This document shows positions 1 to 9,267 of a stretch of DNA of 64,000 nucleotides, in pieces. Every line of letters begins with the position of its first letter. The first letter of the stretch is position 1. The notes beneath the pieces were generated by a model. That model ran no database searches and was not told the DNA's origin. It was given only the letters and a program-made list of their open reading frames with translations. The position numbers and the translations under genes were made by a program. The stretch is from Lachnospiraceae bacterium UBA1201 (lineage in GTDB: Bacteria > Bacillota > Clostridia > Lachnospirales > Lachnospiraceae): the NCBI GenBank assembly GCA_002309675.1, contig DBXX01000016.1, positions 7,376 to 71,375 of the forward strand, read 5' to 3'.

Positions 1-290
1 CAGGCCATACACCTTCCGTATAACTTCAGCCCGTGCAGGCGAATCTTCTTTACGAAGATCAGGGCCAACGAAACCAGAAGTCCCAACACGAGCACGATGA
101 CCACTGCAACGATGTACCATTCACCCAGTGAAAACGGGAACAGGTCGGAAAACCGCATCCAAAGCTGCGACAACGGGCGGTAGACAAGCGAAACGTAGGC
201 ATTTGCCAGCGGGCGGATCCACATGAAAAGCAGGTAGCAAACAGCTATAAAAGCATATAAACTTAGCAGGATCTTCGTAGATCTTTTCAT
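1..290 (-). CDS. DUF3810-like membrane protein, N-terminal part (runs off the window)
   Basis: The frame starting at the ATG at 288-290 stays open to the window edge and gives about 96 residues; the C-terminal part lies outside. It has a first membrane helix near residues 6-24, a short external segment ending in the motif PFSLGEW, and a second helix near residues 59-82. This two-helix opening with a PFS-GE motif is what I remember of DUF3810 family membrane proteins, whose role is unknown; their C-terminal part resembles a metallopeptidase. That part cannot be checked here. Confidence 0.6.
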   Translation of the reverse strand, partial: MKRSTKILLSLYAFIAVCYLLFMWIRPLANAYVSLVYRPLSQLWMRFSDLFPFSLGEWYIVAVVIVLVLGLLVSLALIFVKKIRLHGLKLYGRCMA

Positions 291-382
291 ATCGAATTAC
301 CCCCTTTCCATACGATCTGCTGCGCATCCTACGCCCCCGTTCCGACAATACGATTGTACCATATCACACCCCGAAAATCAAG

Positions 383-430
383 AAAAAAAGCCGACGGCCA
401 GGGATTTTACGCCCTGTCCGTCAGCTTTTT
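383..430 (-). terminator. Rho-independent terminator of the carbohydrate-binding lipoprotein gene
   Basis: A GC-rich stem (AAAGCTGACGGACAGGGC pairing with GCCCTGGCCGTCGGCTTT on the minus strand, one mismatch) is followed by a T run on the minus strand. It begins right after the stop codon at 432-434. Confidence 0.85.
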
Positions 431-431
431 C

Positions 432-2954
432 TCATGCTGTGAAACCATCACTTTTATCTTCTTTATTTCGGTCGTTCTTCGGTGTCTGGTCCCCGTTTTT
501 GCCATCTCTGTTACCGGGCAATGCATCCTTAAAACGCTCTGGCAGATCATCCGGAAGCGCATCACGGAAACGTTCCTGCCAATCTTCGGGGAGTTTATCT
601 TTGAAGAAGTCCTCCCAGTCATCCGGCAGGTCATCGGGCAGCCCTTCCCCGATTCGATCCTGCCAGTCTTCCGGGAGTTTATCCTTGAAGAACTCCTCCC
701 AGTCATCCGGCAGGTCATCGGGCAGCACATCCTTGAACTGCTCCGGCAGGTCGTCCGGGAAACCCTCGAACGGGTTTACGCCACCGTTACCGCCATTACG
801 ACCGCCGCGGCCGCCGAAGCCTTCAAAGCCCGTGATATCGGTCGCCTCGACTTCTTTTCCGTCACGGATGGTGCCGTCTATGCAGACCTGATCCGCATTG
901 AACGTGCCGTTAACCGTACCGCCGGTGTAGATCTTGTAGCCGTCAGACCTTCCTGCAGCGCTCGCAATTAAGCCCTGCGCTTTTTTCGGTGTAACAAACG
1001 ACACCAGAACGTTTCCGTTCGCATCGGCGATGGTGATCTGCGTATCTGCAGACGCGGCCAGTTTCGTACTGGCCACATAGTTCGCCTCCGGCCGCTCCAT
1101 CATACCGGTGCTGCCTGCCGCCAGCAGGATGCCTCCGGTAATGGAGACTGTATTGCCCTCGCCGCAGTCCAAAGGACCGTTGCCGTTATCCGTAGGTCCG
1201 GCCACCACCGTGATACCGCCGGACACATTAAGATTTCCATTGGAATCCAGTCCGTCACCGCCGGCATTTACATAGAGATAGCCGCCGCTGATCTCCAACA
1301 GCTGGTTTCCCCCTCCGATGGTCCCGAAGCCTCCGGGGCCTTCCGGTCTGCGTATCCGCGAGCCGCCCTGGCCGGAATCGGCCGTGCTGTCATAGTCCAT
1401 ATAACCGGCAGATGTCAGAAGCGCACGCACGGCAACATTATCATCCTCTGTGCCCGGCTCCTGCGCGATCCCATTCGAAGTTCCGCCGGATGCATTCAAG
1501 CCGTCGTCCGATGCCGTGATACGGTGCCAGCCGCCCTTCACATAGATGTTCGCCGACTCGTAACCCTCATAGGACTTTTGAACCTGAATGTAACAATACT
1601 CATCGAGTGTCAGGCTCTGCTCTGCATGGATAGCGTCGTCGCCGGTGGACAGCTCCATGTACGGGGTGCCGCTGACCCGGATCGTGTCGTCGCAGTGTAC
1701 TGCGTCATCTTTGCTGTCGATGTTGAAGATACCGCCGCTGATCGTCAGGAGTTTCTCCGCCTTCAGACCTTTGGAACTGGTGCTGTCGGTCTTCTGCGCG
1801 GACTGGCCGCGCCCCCATCCTCCAAAACCGCTTCCGGACTTCGCTGTCGCCGATCCAGCGCCGCCACCGGTCGTGATCGCAAACGCTCCGTCCGTGATCT
1901 CCAGGTTCGTGGCAGCGGTAAATCCGTCGCCCTCCGCCTTTATGGTAAAGGTTCCGCCGTTTATGGAAATGTATCCCTTTCCATCCTTATCCGTTGTCTT
2001 TGTGACGAAACCGTCCTTCTCCGTGGTCAATGTATACTCCCCGGCAGAGATCTCGATCGAGTCATTGCCCTGGATGGCGTCACCGACCGCTTCCACCGTG
2101 ATCTTTCCGCCGCGTAGCCTAAGGTCATTCTTTCCGTGAATGCCCTTATCATAATTCGACTGTACCGTGAGTAAACCGCTTCCGTTGATGATCAGATCAT
2201 CCTTCGAATAGATGACGCCGTCCACATCCTCGGAATTCTCATCGGTTTCATCCTTACGGCTTCGGTCCGCCAGTTTATTCTCGCTGTCTTTCGCCAGCGT
2301 CAGGATGGTCTTATCCGCCTGCTCCACATAGATCGGCGCGCTGTCAGCTGTCAGATCCGCTCCGTCCAGTATGAGCCATACCTTATCCGATCCGGCATCT
2401 ACATTCACACGTCCGTTCTCCGACGAACCGGTAATACGGTATACGCCTCCCTTCGTGATGGTGGCTACGCAGATCCCGTTTTCCTCTCCGACCAGAACCG
2501 CGTCTTTCTTATCTCCCGTTACGGTCGCTTCCTTTCCGGAAAATGTGATCACGGCGTCTGATTTACTTTCATCTGCCAGCATATATTTGTCGGAAGTGTC
2601 TGTAAGCGGTGTATTTGCCTTATAGTCAGCCTTATCCGGCAGCTCCGTGCCCGTATAGTTCGCAAGTTTTGTTTTTACATCGGATCCTTTCGCAGATTCC
2701 TTATCCGCATCCGACTGCGAAGCCTTGGTTTCATCGCCTGCTCCGTTTTTATCTCCGGATTTTGTTTCATCGTCTGACTTAGTCACATCACCCGCCGTCG
2801 CTTTTTCTGTGCCGTTTTCAGTGGTTCCCGCAACTGAAGTCCCCTCCTGCGATGCTTTCGCCGGATCCTCCGTATCGTTCTTATTACATCCCGCCAGCCA
2901 AAACAACATCGCTGTAGACAGCAGGATCGCCTGTTTCTTCATAGTTCTTTTCAT
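432..2954 (-). CDS. Carbohydrate-binding beta-helix lipoprotein (Cthe_2159-like, DUF4353)
   Basis: About 840 residues. The ATG at 2954 is preferred over an upstream start because AGAAAGGG sits seven bases before it. A lipoprotein signal ends in the lipobox LAGC near residue 22, followed by an acidic Ser/Thr/Lys linker to about residue 110. The middle is a long run of short beta-strand repeats with turns such as GDGFTA, DDAVHCDD, GDDAIHAE and DDGLNASGG, typical of right-handed parallel beta-helix proteins of the Cthe_2159 family, which bind acidic plant polysaccharides. The last 90 residues are acidic repeats (see the separate entry). The protein is expected on the outer face of the cell membrane. 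The family call is firm; the ligand is inferred. Confidence 0.85.
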   Translation of the reverse strand: MKRTMKKQAILLSTAMLFWLAGCNKNDTEDPAKASQEGTSVAGTTENGTEKATAGDVTKSDDETKSGDKNGAGDETKASQSDADKESAKGSDVKTKLANYTGTELPDKADYKANTPLTDTSDKYMLADESKSDAVITFSGKEATVTGDKKDAVLVGEENGICVATITKGGVYRITGSSENGRVNVDAGSDKVWLILDGADLTADSAPIYVEQADKTILTLAKDSENKLADRSRKDETDENSEDVDGVIYSKDDLIINGSGLLTVQSNYDKGIHGKNDLRLRGGKITVEAVGDAIQGNDSIEISAGEYTLTTEKDGFVTKTTDKDGKGYISINGGTFTIKAEGDGFTAATNLEITDGAFAITTGGGAGSATAKSGSGFGGWGRGQSAQKTDSTSSKGLKAEKLLTISGGIFNIDSKDDAVHCDDTIRVSGTPYMELSTGDDAIHAEQSLTLDEYCYIQVQKSYEGYESANIYVKGGWHRITASDDGLNASGGTSNGIAQEPGTEDDNVAVRALLTSAGYMDYDSTADSGQGGSRIRRPEGPGGFGTIGGGNQLLEISGGYLYVNAGGDGLDSNGNLNVSGGITVVAGPTDNGNGPLDCGEGNTVSITGGILLAAGSTGMMERPEANYVASTKLAASADTQITIADANGNVLVSFVTPKKAQGLIASAAGRSDGYKIYTGGTVNGTFNADQVCIDGTIRDGKEVEATDITGFEGFGGRGGRNGGNGGVNPFEGFPDDLPEQFKDVLPDDLPDDWEEFFKDKLPEDWQDRIGEGLPDDLPDDWEDFFKDKLPEDWQERFRDALPDDLPERFKDALPGNRDGKNGDQTPKNDRNKEDKSDGFTA
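517..768 (-). repeat. In-frame tandem repeats, acidic Leu-Pro-Asp rich units
   Basis: The C-terminus of the beta-helix lipoprotein is built from units of the form LPDDLPDDWEEFFKDKLPED. Two are nearly full-length and two to three are partial, and the DNA itself repeats (catccggcaggtcatcggg recurs). Such nearly identical units can change copy number by slippage or recombination. The function is unknown; a spacer or calcium-binding tail is possible. Confidence 0.8.
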
Positions 2955-3108
2955 AGAATATCCCTTTCTCACGAACCGGCTCCCTAAGCAGACCGGATCG
3001 TGTATATGAACATATCATTTGCTTCTAACAACTCAAAGATAACCTATTCTTGTGAAGAAAGTGTGATTAATTCTTGTATTTTTCAGGTCACAGGAGCCGA
3101 TTCTTACG

Positions 3109-3141
3109 AAAAAATGCCACCGAAACCTACGGTCCGGTGGC
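3109..3141 (-). terminator. Rho-independent terminator
   Basis: On the minus strand GCCACCG pairs with CGGTGGC around a short loop and is followed by six Ts. It lies just downstream of the decayed reading frame at 3149-3303 and is a relic of its transcription unit, or terminates read-through from pheT. Confidence 0.75.
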
Positions 3142-3148
3142 AGGTATT

Positions 3149-3303
3149 TCAATTTTCGATGACGCCCTTTTTGATCAAAACGGACTTTCGGCGCCTGGTC
3201 ATTGCTGATGTACGCAACATAATTCAGACCGCTGGAGTAATTGATCTTCCCCACGATGTAGGGCAGGGAAATAAACATTCGACCGTCTTCTTTAAACCAT
3301 GCT
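3149..3303 (-). pseudogene. Remnant of an unidentified gene, C-terminal part, frameshifted
   Basis: In the 418-base gap between the lipoprotein gene and pheT one minus-strand frame reads WFKEDGRMFISLPYIVGKIN and continues through SSGLNYVAYISNDQAPKVRF. It has no upstream start region or ribosome binding site and is closed by a stop upstream. After KVRF the frame runs into the terminator hairpin, whereas a different frame reads IKKGVIEN then a stop eight bases before the hairpin. This fits a genuine C-terminus broken by a frameshift and by loss of the N-terminus. I do not recognise the family. The rest of the gap holds only the terminator at 3109-3141. Confidence 0.35.
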
Positions 3304-3372
3304 TCTTATAATATTTTACTGCTCTCTCTATTCTACCCATAGACTAAAAAAGCCGTCAGTTAGATTTGTATG

Positions 3373-5793
3373 TTATTGACGCAGGTCAATGTCCAGATGG
3401 AACTTCAGGTTCTTCAGGATCTTCTTTACGAAACCGTCCACAGTTTCGGCCGCAAACGGCTCCTCGCCTGCGACGAACTCCACGGTGAATGCCATGCTCT
3501 TCTTACCGGGCGCGATCTGGCCGCCTTCGTATTTATCGAACAGCGTCACGCGCTTTGCGTTCTTGCAGGCAGACAGAATGCAGTTTTCGACCTGGCCGCA
3601 GGTCACGTTTTTATCCATTACGAGCGCGAGGTCACGGGTCTCACCCGGGAACTTCGGTAGCGGCTCGAAGCTTGCCTTTCCGGCGGGCAATGTATTTAGC
3701 AGCTTCAGGTCGATCTCCAGAATGTAAGCATCCGTACGAAGATCGAGCTTCTCAGCAACGGGATATGCGACCTTACCCAGGTAACCTACCTTCGTCTCGC
3801 CGCACAGGATATTCGCGGTCTGGAACGGATGGGTAAATGTCGTCTCGGCACTCTCATAGGTGAATTTCACATACAGGCTCTGCGCCACACGTTCTGCCAG
3901 TCCCTTCAGCGTGAAGAAGCTTTCCTTCTCACCGAAGATACCGATGCAGAAGGTCTCACGCTCATCGGGATACTCCGTAAGCGGCAGTTCCTTCGCGATG
4001 AACTTCTTACCGATCTCGAACAGGCGGCCTTCGAGGTTGCCCTTCTTCTGGTTACGCGCGATCGCATTCAACATGGACGGGGCCAATGTCGTGCGCATCA
4101 GCGAAAGTTCTTCGTTGATGGGGTTCAGGATGCGGATCGCATTGCGCTCCGGCGCATCTGCCGAAAGGCCGATCAGATCCAGATCCGAAGGCGAGAAGAA
4201 CGAATAATGGATGCACTCGAATGCGCCCTGCGCGCAGAGATCCTTCTTCAGTTTCAGTTCCTTCTTCTGCCGTGCGTTCATGCCACCCGTGGTCACCAGG
4301 GCATCCGGCATGAAGGTCGGGATCACATGCTCATAACCGTACATGCGGATCACTTCTTCCGCTACATCCGGATAGGAATCCATATCTTCACGGTACGCGG
4401 GCACCTGAATAGTCAGCTCATCCCCGTTGATCGCGGGAGCGAAATTTAAGTTCGTCATGATGTGCAGCACATCCTGTGCGGGCACTTCGATGCCCAGAAC
4501 GTCATTGACCTTACGAAGGCTTACCTTCATCTCTCTCGGGTCAATGGAGTTCCCCGTATTCACATCCACGTGTGTGGAGGAAACCTTGCCGCAGCCCAGC
4601 TCTTCGATCAGGTGCAGGGCGCGCTTCATGGCATGTACGGTGGAATATTCGTCCACGCCCTTTTCATACTTCGCGCTCGCGTCGGTACGCTTACCCAGTG
4701 CACGTGCCGTCTTACGGATATTGTCGCGGGCGAACTTCGCCGACTCGAACAGGACTGCCTTCGTGGTGTCGCGGATCTCGGAATTGAGGCCGCCCATGAC
4801 GCCGGCCAGGGCCACCGCCTTCGCGCCGTCGCAGATCACCAGATTGTTCTCATTCAGTGTATATTCCTGCGCATCCAGGGTCGTGATCTTCTCGCCGTTA
4901 CCTGCGCGGCGGACTACGATCGCATTGCCCTCGATATACTCGCTGTCAAATGCATGCATGGGCTGGCCCATCTCAAGCATGACATAGTTTGTGATATCTA
5001 CGATATTCGAAATGGAGGTCTGACCCACCAGTGCCAGTCTGCGCTTCATCCACGCAGGGGACGGGCCGATTTTCACATCGTACACATAGTGGCCGATGTA
5101 TCTCGGGCACAGGTCCGGAGCTTCCACTGAAACAGTGAAACCATCCTTTTTTACCTCGGTCTCGGTGTAGTCATAAGCCGGCTCCTTTAACGGCAGATCC
5201 AGTACGGCAGCGACCTCGCGTGCCAGGCCCAAAATGCTCTGGCAGTCCGGACGGTTCGCGGTGATGGATACGTCGAAGATCCAGTCATCGAGGCCCAGGA
5301 TGGGCTTCACATCTGCGCCGACAGCTGCGTCCGCGGGAAGCTCCAGCAGACCGTTGTAACCGGCACCCTCATACATATCTTCGGAAACGCCCAGCTCGGT
5401 TCCGGAGCAAAGCATGCCCTCGGAATCGTAGCCGCGAAGTTTGCCTTTCTTAATGGTCATCACGCCTTCTACGGTCTTGTGGTCCTTCGCGGTCGCATAT
5501 ACGCTCGCGCCGACTAAGGCTAACGGGAACTTGCCGCCGGTCCGGACATTGTCCGCGCCGCAGCACACCTGGAAGGTGCCCTTTTCGCCCGCATTGACCT
5601 TGCAGACATGCAGGTGCGTCTCGGGGATCGGCTCGCACTCTTCTACCAGACCTACCACGATGCCGGATACGTCACGGCCTACCTCGTAGGCTTCTTCTAC
5701 CTCGAAGCCACAGGAGAACAGTTTTTTCTCCAGTTCGGCAGGCTCCACATTGATATCTACATATTCTTTTAACCAACTCAAGGGTACTAACAT
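3373..5793 (-). CDS. pheT: Phenylalanyl-tRNA synthetase beta subunit
   Basis: 806 residues, the usual length for bacterial PheT. The order is an N-terminal tRNA-binding (EMAP-like) domain at about 40-150, B3/B4 editing domain, B5 domain, catalytic-like core, and a C-terminal anticodon-binding FDX domain (about 715-806, with LPKFPGETRDLALVMD). It works as an alpha2beta2 tetramer with PheS in the cytoplasm, charging tRNA-Phe and editing Tyr-tRNA-Phe. It lies 35 bases downstream of pheS and shares its T-box-controlled transcript. The start has GTGAGGAAAG upstream. Confidence 0.97.
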   Translation of the reverse strand: MLVPLSWLKEYVDINVEPAELEKKLFSCGFEVEEAYEVGRDVSGIVVGLVEECEPIPETHLHVCKVNAGEKGTFQVCCGADNVRTGGKFPLALVGASVYATAKDHKTVEGVMTIKKGKLRGYDSEGMLCSGTELGVSEDMYEGAGYNGLLELPADAAVGADVKPILGLDDWIFDVSITANRPDCQSILGLAREVAAVLDLPLKEPAYDYTETEVKKDGFTVSVEAPDLCPRYIGHYVYDVKIGPSPAWMKRRLALVGQTSISNIVDITNYVMLEMGQPMHAFDSEYIEGNAIVVRRAGNGEKITTLDAQEYTLNENNLVICDGAKAVALAGVMGGLNSEIRDTTKAVLFESAKFARDNIRKTARALGKRTDASAKYEKGVDEYSTVHAMKRALHLIEELGCGKVSSTHVDVNTGNSIDPREMKVSLRKVNDVLGIEVPAQDVLHIMTNLNFAPAINGDELTIQVPAYREDMDSYPDVAEEVIRMYGYEHVIPTFMPDALVTTGGMNARQKKELKLKKDLCAQGAFECIHYSFFSPSDLDLIGLSADAPERNAIRILNPINEELSLMRTTLAPSMLNAIARNQKKGNLEGRLFEIGKKFIAKELPLTEYPDERETFCIGIFGEKESFFTLKGLAERVAQSLYVKFTYESAETTFTHPFQTANILCGETKVGYLGKVAYPVAEKLDLRTDAYILEIDLKLLNTLPAGKASFEPLPKFPGETRDLALVMDKNVTCGQVENCILSACKNAKRVTLFDKYEGGQIAPGKKSMAFTVEFVAGEEPFAAETVDGFVKKILKNLKFHLDIDLRQ

Positions 5794-5828
5794 ATTCTTT
5801 CCTCACTTTCTCACAAGATCCCGCGGCA

Positions 5829-6857
5829 TCAGTTGTTGTCGATCTGGTCCAGAACGCGCAGATCCGACTCGAACAGAAGCTTGATGTTATTGATGCCGTA
5901 CTTCAGCATGGTCGCACGCTCGATACCGATACCGAACGCCAGACCGCTGTATTCATCGGGGTCAATGCCGCAATTGGAAAGCACTTTGCGGTTTACGATG
6001 CCCGCGCCTAAGATCTCGATCCAGCCGGTTCCCTTACACAGTTTGCAGCCCTTGCCGCCGCACTCGAAGCAGCTGACATCGACCTCCACAGAAGGTTCCG
6101 TGAACGGGAAATAGGAAGGGCGCAGACGGGTCGTGGTGCCCTCGCCGTAGATCTTCTGAACGAAAACGTCCAGCATGCCCTTTAAGTCACAAAGGGTAAT
6201 CTTCTTATCTACGACCAAACCTTCCATCTGGTGGAACATCGGCGAATGCGTCGCGTCGTCATCCGAACGGAACACCTTACCGGGGCACAGGATCTTAATG
6301 GGCGGCTTCTTCGCCTCCATGGTGTGGATCTGTGCAGCCGAGGTCTGCGTCGCCAGCAGGAACTCGGGCGACAGATAGAAGGTATCCTGCATATCTCTGG
6401 CCGGATGGTCCTTCGGTGTATTCAGCGCGGTGAAGTTATAATAATCGTTCTCGATCTCTTTGTTTTCCATGACTTCGAAGCCCATGCCTGCGAAAACGTC
6501 GATGATCTCGTTTCGCATCTGGGTGATCGGGTGCAGATTTCCGTTCTTAACGGTGATCGCAGGCTCGGTCACGTCGATCTTTTCCTGCTCATAGCGCATC
6601 TGGAGTTCCTTTGCCTTGATCTTCTCATCCAACTCGGCAAAACGCTGCAACGCCCATTCCTTCAGGTCATTGACCCCTTTACCGAAACCGGCTCTCTCCT
6701 CCGGCGCGATATTCTTCATCTCCTTCATCAAAAGGCCGATCTTACCCGACTTCGAATCCAGGAAATGTTTCTTCAGCTCATAAACGGCCTTCGAACTCTG
6801 CAGGTCCTCGATGCCGTTTAAGATCTCGTTCTTGATACTCTCAAACTTTTCATTCAT
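5829..6857 (-). CDS. pheS: Phenylalanyl-tRNA synthetase alpha subunit
   Basis: 342 residues, full length. An N-terminal coiled-coil arm (1-95) is followed by the class II catalytic core with motif 2 around [20 protein letters not shown] and motif 3 near [17 protein letters not shown]. It supplies the aminoacylation site of the PheST tetramer. The segment [17 protein letters not shown] is a common cysteine-rich insertion in clostridial PheS. First gene of the pheST operon, preceded by TAGGAGGAAG and by the T-box leader, so expression should rise when uncharged tRNA-Phe accumulates. Confidence 0.97.
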   Translation of the reverse strand: MNEKFESIKNEILNGIEDLQSSKAVYELKKHFLDSKSGKIGLLMKEMKNIAPEERAGFGKGVNDLKEWALQRFAELDEKIKAKELQMRYEQEKIDVTEPAITVKNGNLHPITQMRNEIIDVFAGMGFEVMENKEIENDYYNFTALNTPKDHPARDMQDTFYLSPEFLLATQTSAAQIHTMEAKKPPIKILCPGKVFRSDDDATHSPMFHQMEGLVVDKKITLCDLKGMLDVFVQKIYGEGTTTRLRPSYFPFTEPSVEVDVSCFECGGKGCKLCKGTGWIEILGAGIVNRKVLSNCGIDPDEYSGLAFGIGIERATMLKYGINNIKLLFESDLRVLDQIDNN

Positions 6858-6922
6858 GGTTTCTTCCTCCTATACTCTTCGGTATGGACGATGTCACTCT
6901 ATTCCTCACCCGTGCTCCGGAT

Positions 6923-7200
6923 AAAAAAATAGAGCCACCATCCCACATTGGGACGATTGCTCGCGGTACCACCCAAATTAGAAGGAAAACAATTCCTTCT
7001 CACTCGAACCCTTTAATGCAGGGGATACATCCGCCACATCGGGCATATTTCCCGTAGCAGCGAAGACTCCGATGCCGAAAATTCGATCCCATCCTCCTGC
7101 GACTTCCCACCTGCCGTCGCTCTCTGTGCGGTCTCAAATGCGATCTACTGCTGCATCATCAACGTCAAAAAAACTATCCAGAGGAACTTCATGCCCCTCT
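6923..7200 (-). promoter_or_regulatory. T-box riboswitch leader of pheST
   Basis: The invariant T-box GGGTGGTACCGCG is read on the minus strand at 6962-6974. It is followed by a terminator hairpin (GTCCCA/TGGGA core with a GAGC/GCTC base, 6931-6961) and a T7 run. Upstream are the Stem I elements, including the bottom of the stem around 7095-7125. A UUC triplet lies near 7077-7079 and could be the phenylalanine specifier, but I could not confirm the fold. Established mechanism: binding of uncharged tRNA stabilises the antiterminator and lets transcription enter pheS. Confidence 0.93.
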
Positions 7201-7208
7201 GGATATTC

Positions 7209-7236
7209 ATTATATCAGTTCCTGTTGATATGTCAA
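7209..7236 (-). promoter_or_regulatory. Promoter of the pheST T-box leader
   Basis: TTGACA (7231-7236) and TATAAT (7209-7214) on the minus strand are separated by 16 bases and lie just upstream of the T-box leader. The 95 bases between here and the ABC gene ending at 7331 hold nothing I can identify. Confidence 0.85.
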
Positions 7237-7330
7237 GAGGGGAAGTCCTCTTATGTGACACACCTCAATAAGTGCAATCTATGCAACCATATAACTATTA
7301 AACGCAACATGATCCGAAAGCTCCTCTCAG

Positions 7331-7993
7331 TCAGATAAGGAAAAGCCCATCTTCCATCCTCAATAGCCTTTTAGCATGCTTTGCCACGGTCAGATCATGT
7401 GTAACGACCATGATCGTTTTTCCATGTTTATTTATTATATCAAACACATCCATGATTTCCTTGCTGGTATTGCTATCCAAAGCTCCGGTAGGTTCATCTG
7501 CAAGAATTAGTTCATGATCAGAAACTAAGGCTCGTGCTATGGCTGTCCTTTGTTGTTGGCCTCCAGAAATATGGATAGGAAGTTTATCCCTTAGTTCGGC
7601 TATTCCCAATTCTTCTAAAGTATTCGTCACTTTTTTCTTTCTTTCCGTCGAATGAATGCCCTGAGCGATAAGCGGTAACTCAACATTCTCAAAAACCGTG
7701 TAGCGATTTAACAGAGCAAAATTCTGAAAGACAAAACTAATATGTTTTTTTCGAAAGATATGCAACTGTTTATAAGATAATTCATGAACAGCTACATCAT
7801 CAAATACATACGTTCCAGAAGTGGAGCTATCCATGCATCCGAGAATATTAAGAAGAGTAGATTTCCCACAGCCTGAGGGGCCCATAACTGCAATATAATC
7901 ACCATTACTTATCGATAACGATACTCCTCGCAGAGCATGTGTCTCTGTTCCTCCCGAAGTATATGTTTTACAAATATTATCCAATAGTATCAT
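7331..7993 (-). CDS. ABC transporter ATP-binding protein, MacB/LolD type (cassette 1)
   Basis: 220 residues from the ATG at 7993, which follows the previous gene's TGA by two bases (TGACTATG). It has Walker A GPSGCGKST, a Q-loop in FVFQNFALL, the signature SGGQQQR, Walker B LILADEPT and the H-loop VVTHD. It should energise the two permeases encoded just upstream. MacB-type systems act on the outside face of the membrane, moving peptides or transmitting force, rather than importing. The closest groups by eye are peptide, antibiotic or lactococcin-972-type exporters. Last gene of the AT-rich cassette. Confidence 0.88.
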   Translation of the reverse strand: MILLDNICKTYTSGGTETHALRGVSLSISNGDYIAVMGPSGCGKSTLLNILGCMDSSTSGTYVFDDVAVHELSYKQLHIFRKKHISFVFQNFALLNRYTVFENVELPLIAQGIHSTERKKKVTNTLEELGIAELRDKLPIHISGGQQQRTAIARALVSDHELILADEPTGALDSNTSKEIMDVFDIINKHGKTIMVVTHDLTVAKHAKRLLRMEDGLFLI

Positions 7994-7995
7994 AG

Positions 7996-9267
7996 TCAAT
8001 CCTTTACTTGAAGCAAGTCTATTATGTGCTGTCGACTGATATATGCGCAAGGAACAGCAACTGTAACAATATACGATATTAATGATAGTAACAAAAACCA
8101 TCTTAACGTTATAGTACTATGCATTAATTGATAAGTCATCGAACACTCTCTGGCATACCACATTCCAATACCATACGCTAAAACCGCAGACAAAACTATC
8201 TTTATAAACTGTTCTGCAAAAATCATGGTCTGTACATCAGAGGGAAGTATGCCACTAGCATACCAAATACCTATCTTCTTTCGTTGTACCATCAGAGATA
8301 TTACAGCAGATGCAGTGGATGTCAGTATACATAATACGAACATAAATATCAGTAGCTTCATGTACATTTTTTCTGCTGCCATTTTGTCTGACGCCGAATC
8401 AGCGAGTATACTATCTACGCTCACCATAGAAAGAATGATATTATACTCATTGCCAATATTCCTGACCTGCCGTTCAACTTGAATGGAATCTGCAGATTTA
8501 TCTAGTTTCATATATAAAGCATTTAGTGGAGGAGTTGTACGTACGGATCGCATATCTGATGATCGAAATACAAACTGATAGTTCAGACTGTTCGTCTTAT
8601 AAAAATACGTTCCAAGTCCATTGTTGTTGGGCCATGTAGCGTCAGGATCTAAGAACCCGACGATCCTACATGATTTATCGCCGTAATGTAAAATATCCCC
8701 GATATTCAATATATCTGAAAATGAACTCCCCGCTAAAACCGGCCAATATCCATCAGAAGCAGATAAAAAGTCAGCCAAATAATCATCGCTACATTTCAGC
8801 ATAAGATAATTCATGCAATCATCATCAACGATCAATGCAAGAGAATCATTGGACATGATACCTAATTCAAGTTCATCAACTCTTCGAGTACTCATGATGT
8901 ATTCATACTCTTCCGACCGAGATAACTCATCAAACCGAACTCGACTGTAATCATACCCGCAAACAAAATTAACTCCGTCTATAGATCGTATATCCTCCAA
9001 AAAATCCATATATGATGTCTGTTCATATAGAATCCTTGGGGGGGATGTCATATTCATGTACTGGAAATCAATCTTATAAACATCATCAATACCACTTTTG
9101 TATCCATCTATGTAGGTGTCATACTCAAAAGACTGTTCTTTCATGAGTGTCAATACCATATCAAACAAAAGGAAGGTACATATAGTCAGAAGGACGCTCA
9201 AAACCAATAGTTTTATCCTGCCCGTCATGAAATCTGTCATCAATAAAAATCTATCTCTGTTTTTCAT
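7996..9267 (-). CDS. ABC transporter permease, FtsX/MacB type (cassette 1)
   Basis: 423 residues. One membrane helix near residues 17-38, a large external domain, then three helices in the last 130 residues, the standard FtsX layout. A short polar loop after the second helix reads QRKKIGIWYASGILPSDVQ, matching the permease loop that contacts the ATPase. It overlaps the upstream permease gene by four bases (ATGA) and is followed after two bases by the ATPase, so the three are translated together. Codon use is AT-rich compared with genes outside the cassette. The substrate is unknown. Confidence 0.82.
   Translation of the reverse strand: MKNRDRFLLMTDFMTGRIKLLVLSVLLTICTFLLFDMVLTLMKEQSFEYDTYIDGYKSGIDDVYKIDFQYMNMTSPPRILYEQTSYMDFLEDIRSIDGVNFVCGYDYSRVRFDELSRSEEYEYIMSTRRVDELELGIMSNDSLALIVDDDCMNYLMLKCSDDYLADFLSASDGYWPVLAGSSFSDILNIGDILHYGDKSCRIVGFLDPDATWPNNNGLGTYFYKTNSLNYQFVFRSSDMRSVRTTPPLNALYMKLDKSADSIQVERQVRNIGNEYNIILSMVSVDSILADSASDKMAAEKMYMKLLIFMFVLCILTSTASAVISLMVQRKKIGIWYASGILPSDVQTMIFAEQFIKIVLSAVLAYGIGMWYARECSMTYQLMHSTITLRWFLLLSLISYIVTVAVPCAYISRQHIIDLLQVKD

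Noticed and set aside
354..971. Plus-strand frame of 205 codons opposite the beta-helix lipoprotein gene
   Set aside because: It covers the acidic repeats of the opposite gene, is itself only a repetitive mirror of them, and has no ribosome site or promoter.
3000..3311. Plus-strand frame of 103 codons in the gap before pheT
   Set aside because: No ribosome site, and the opposite strand shows a better remnant plus a minus-strand terminator.
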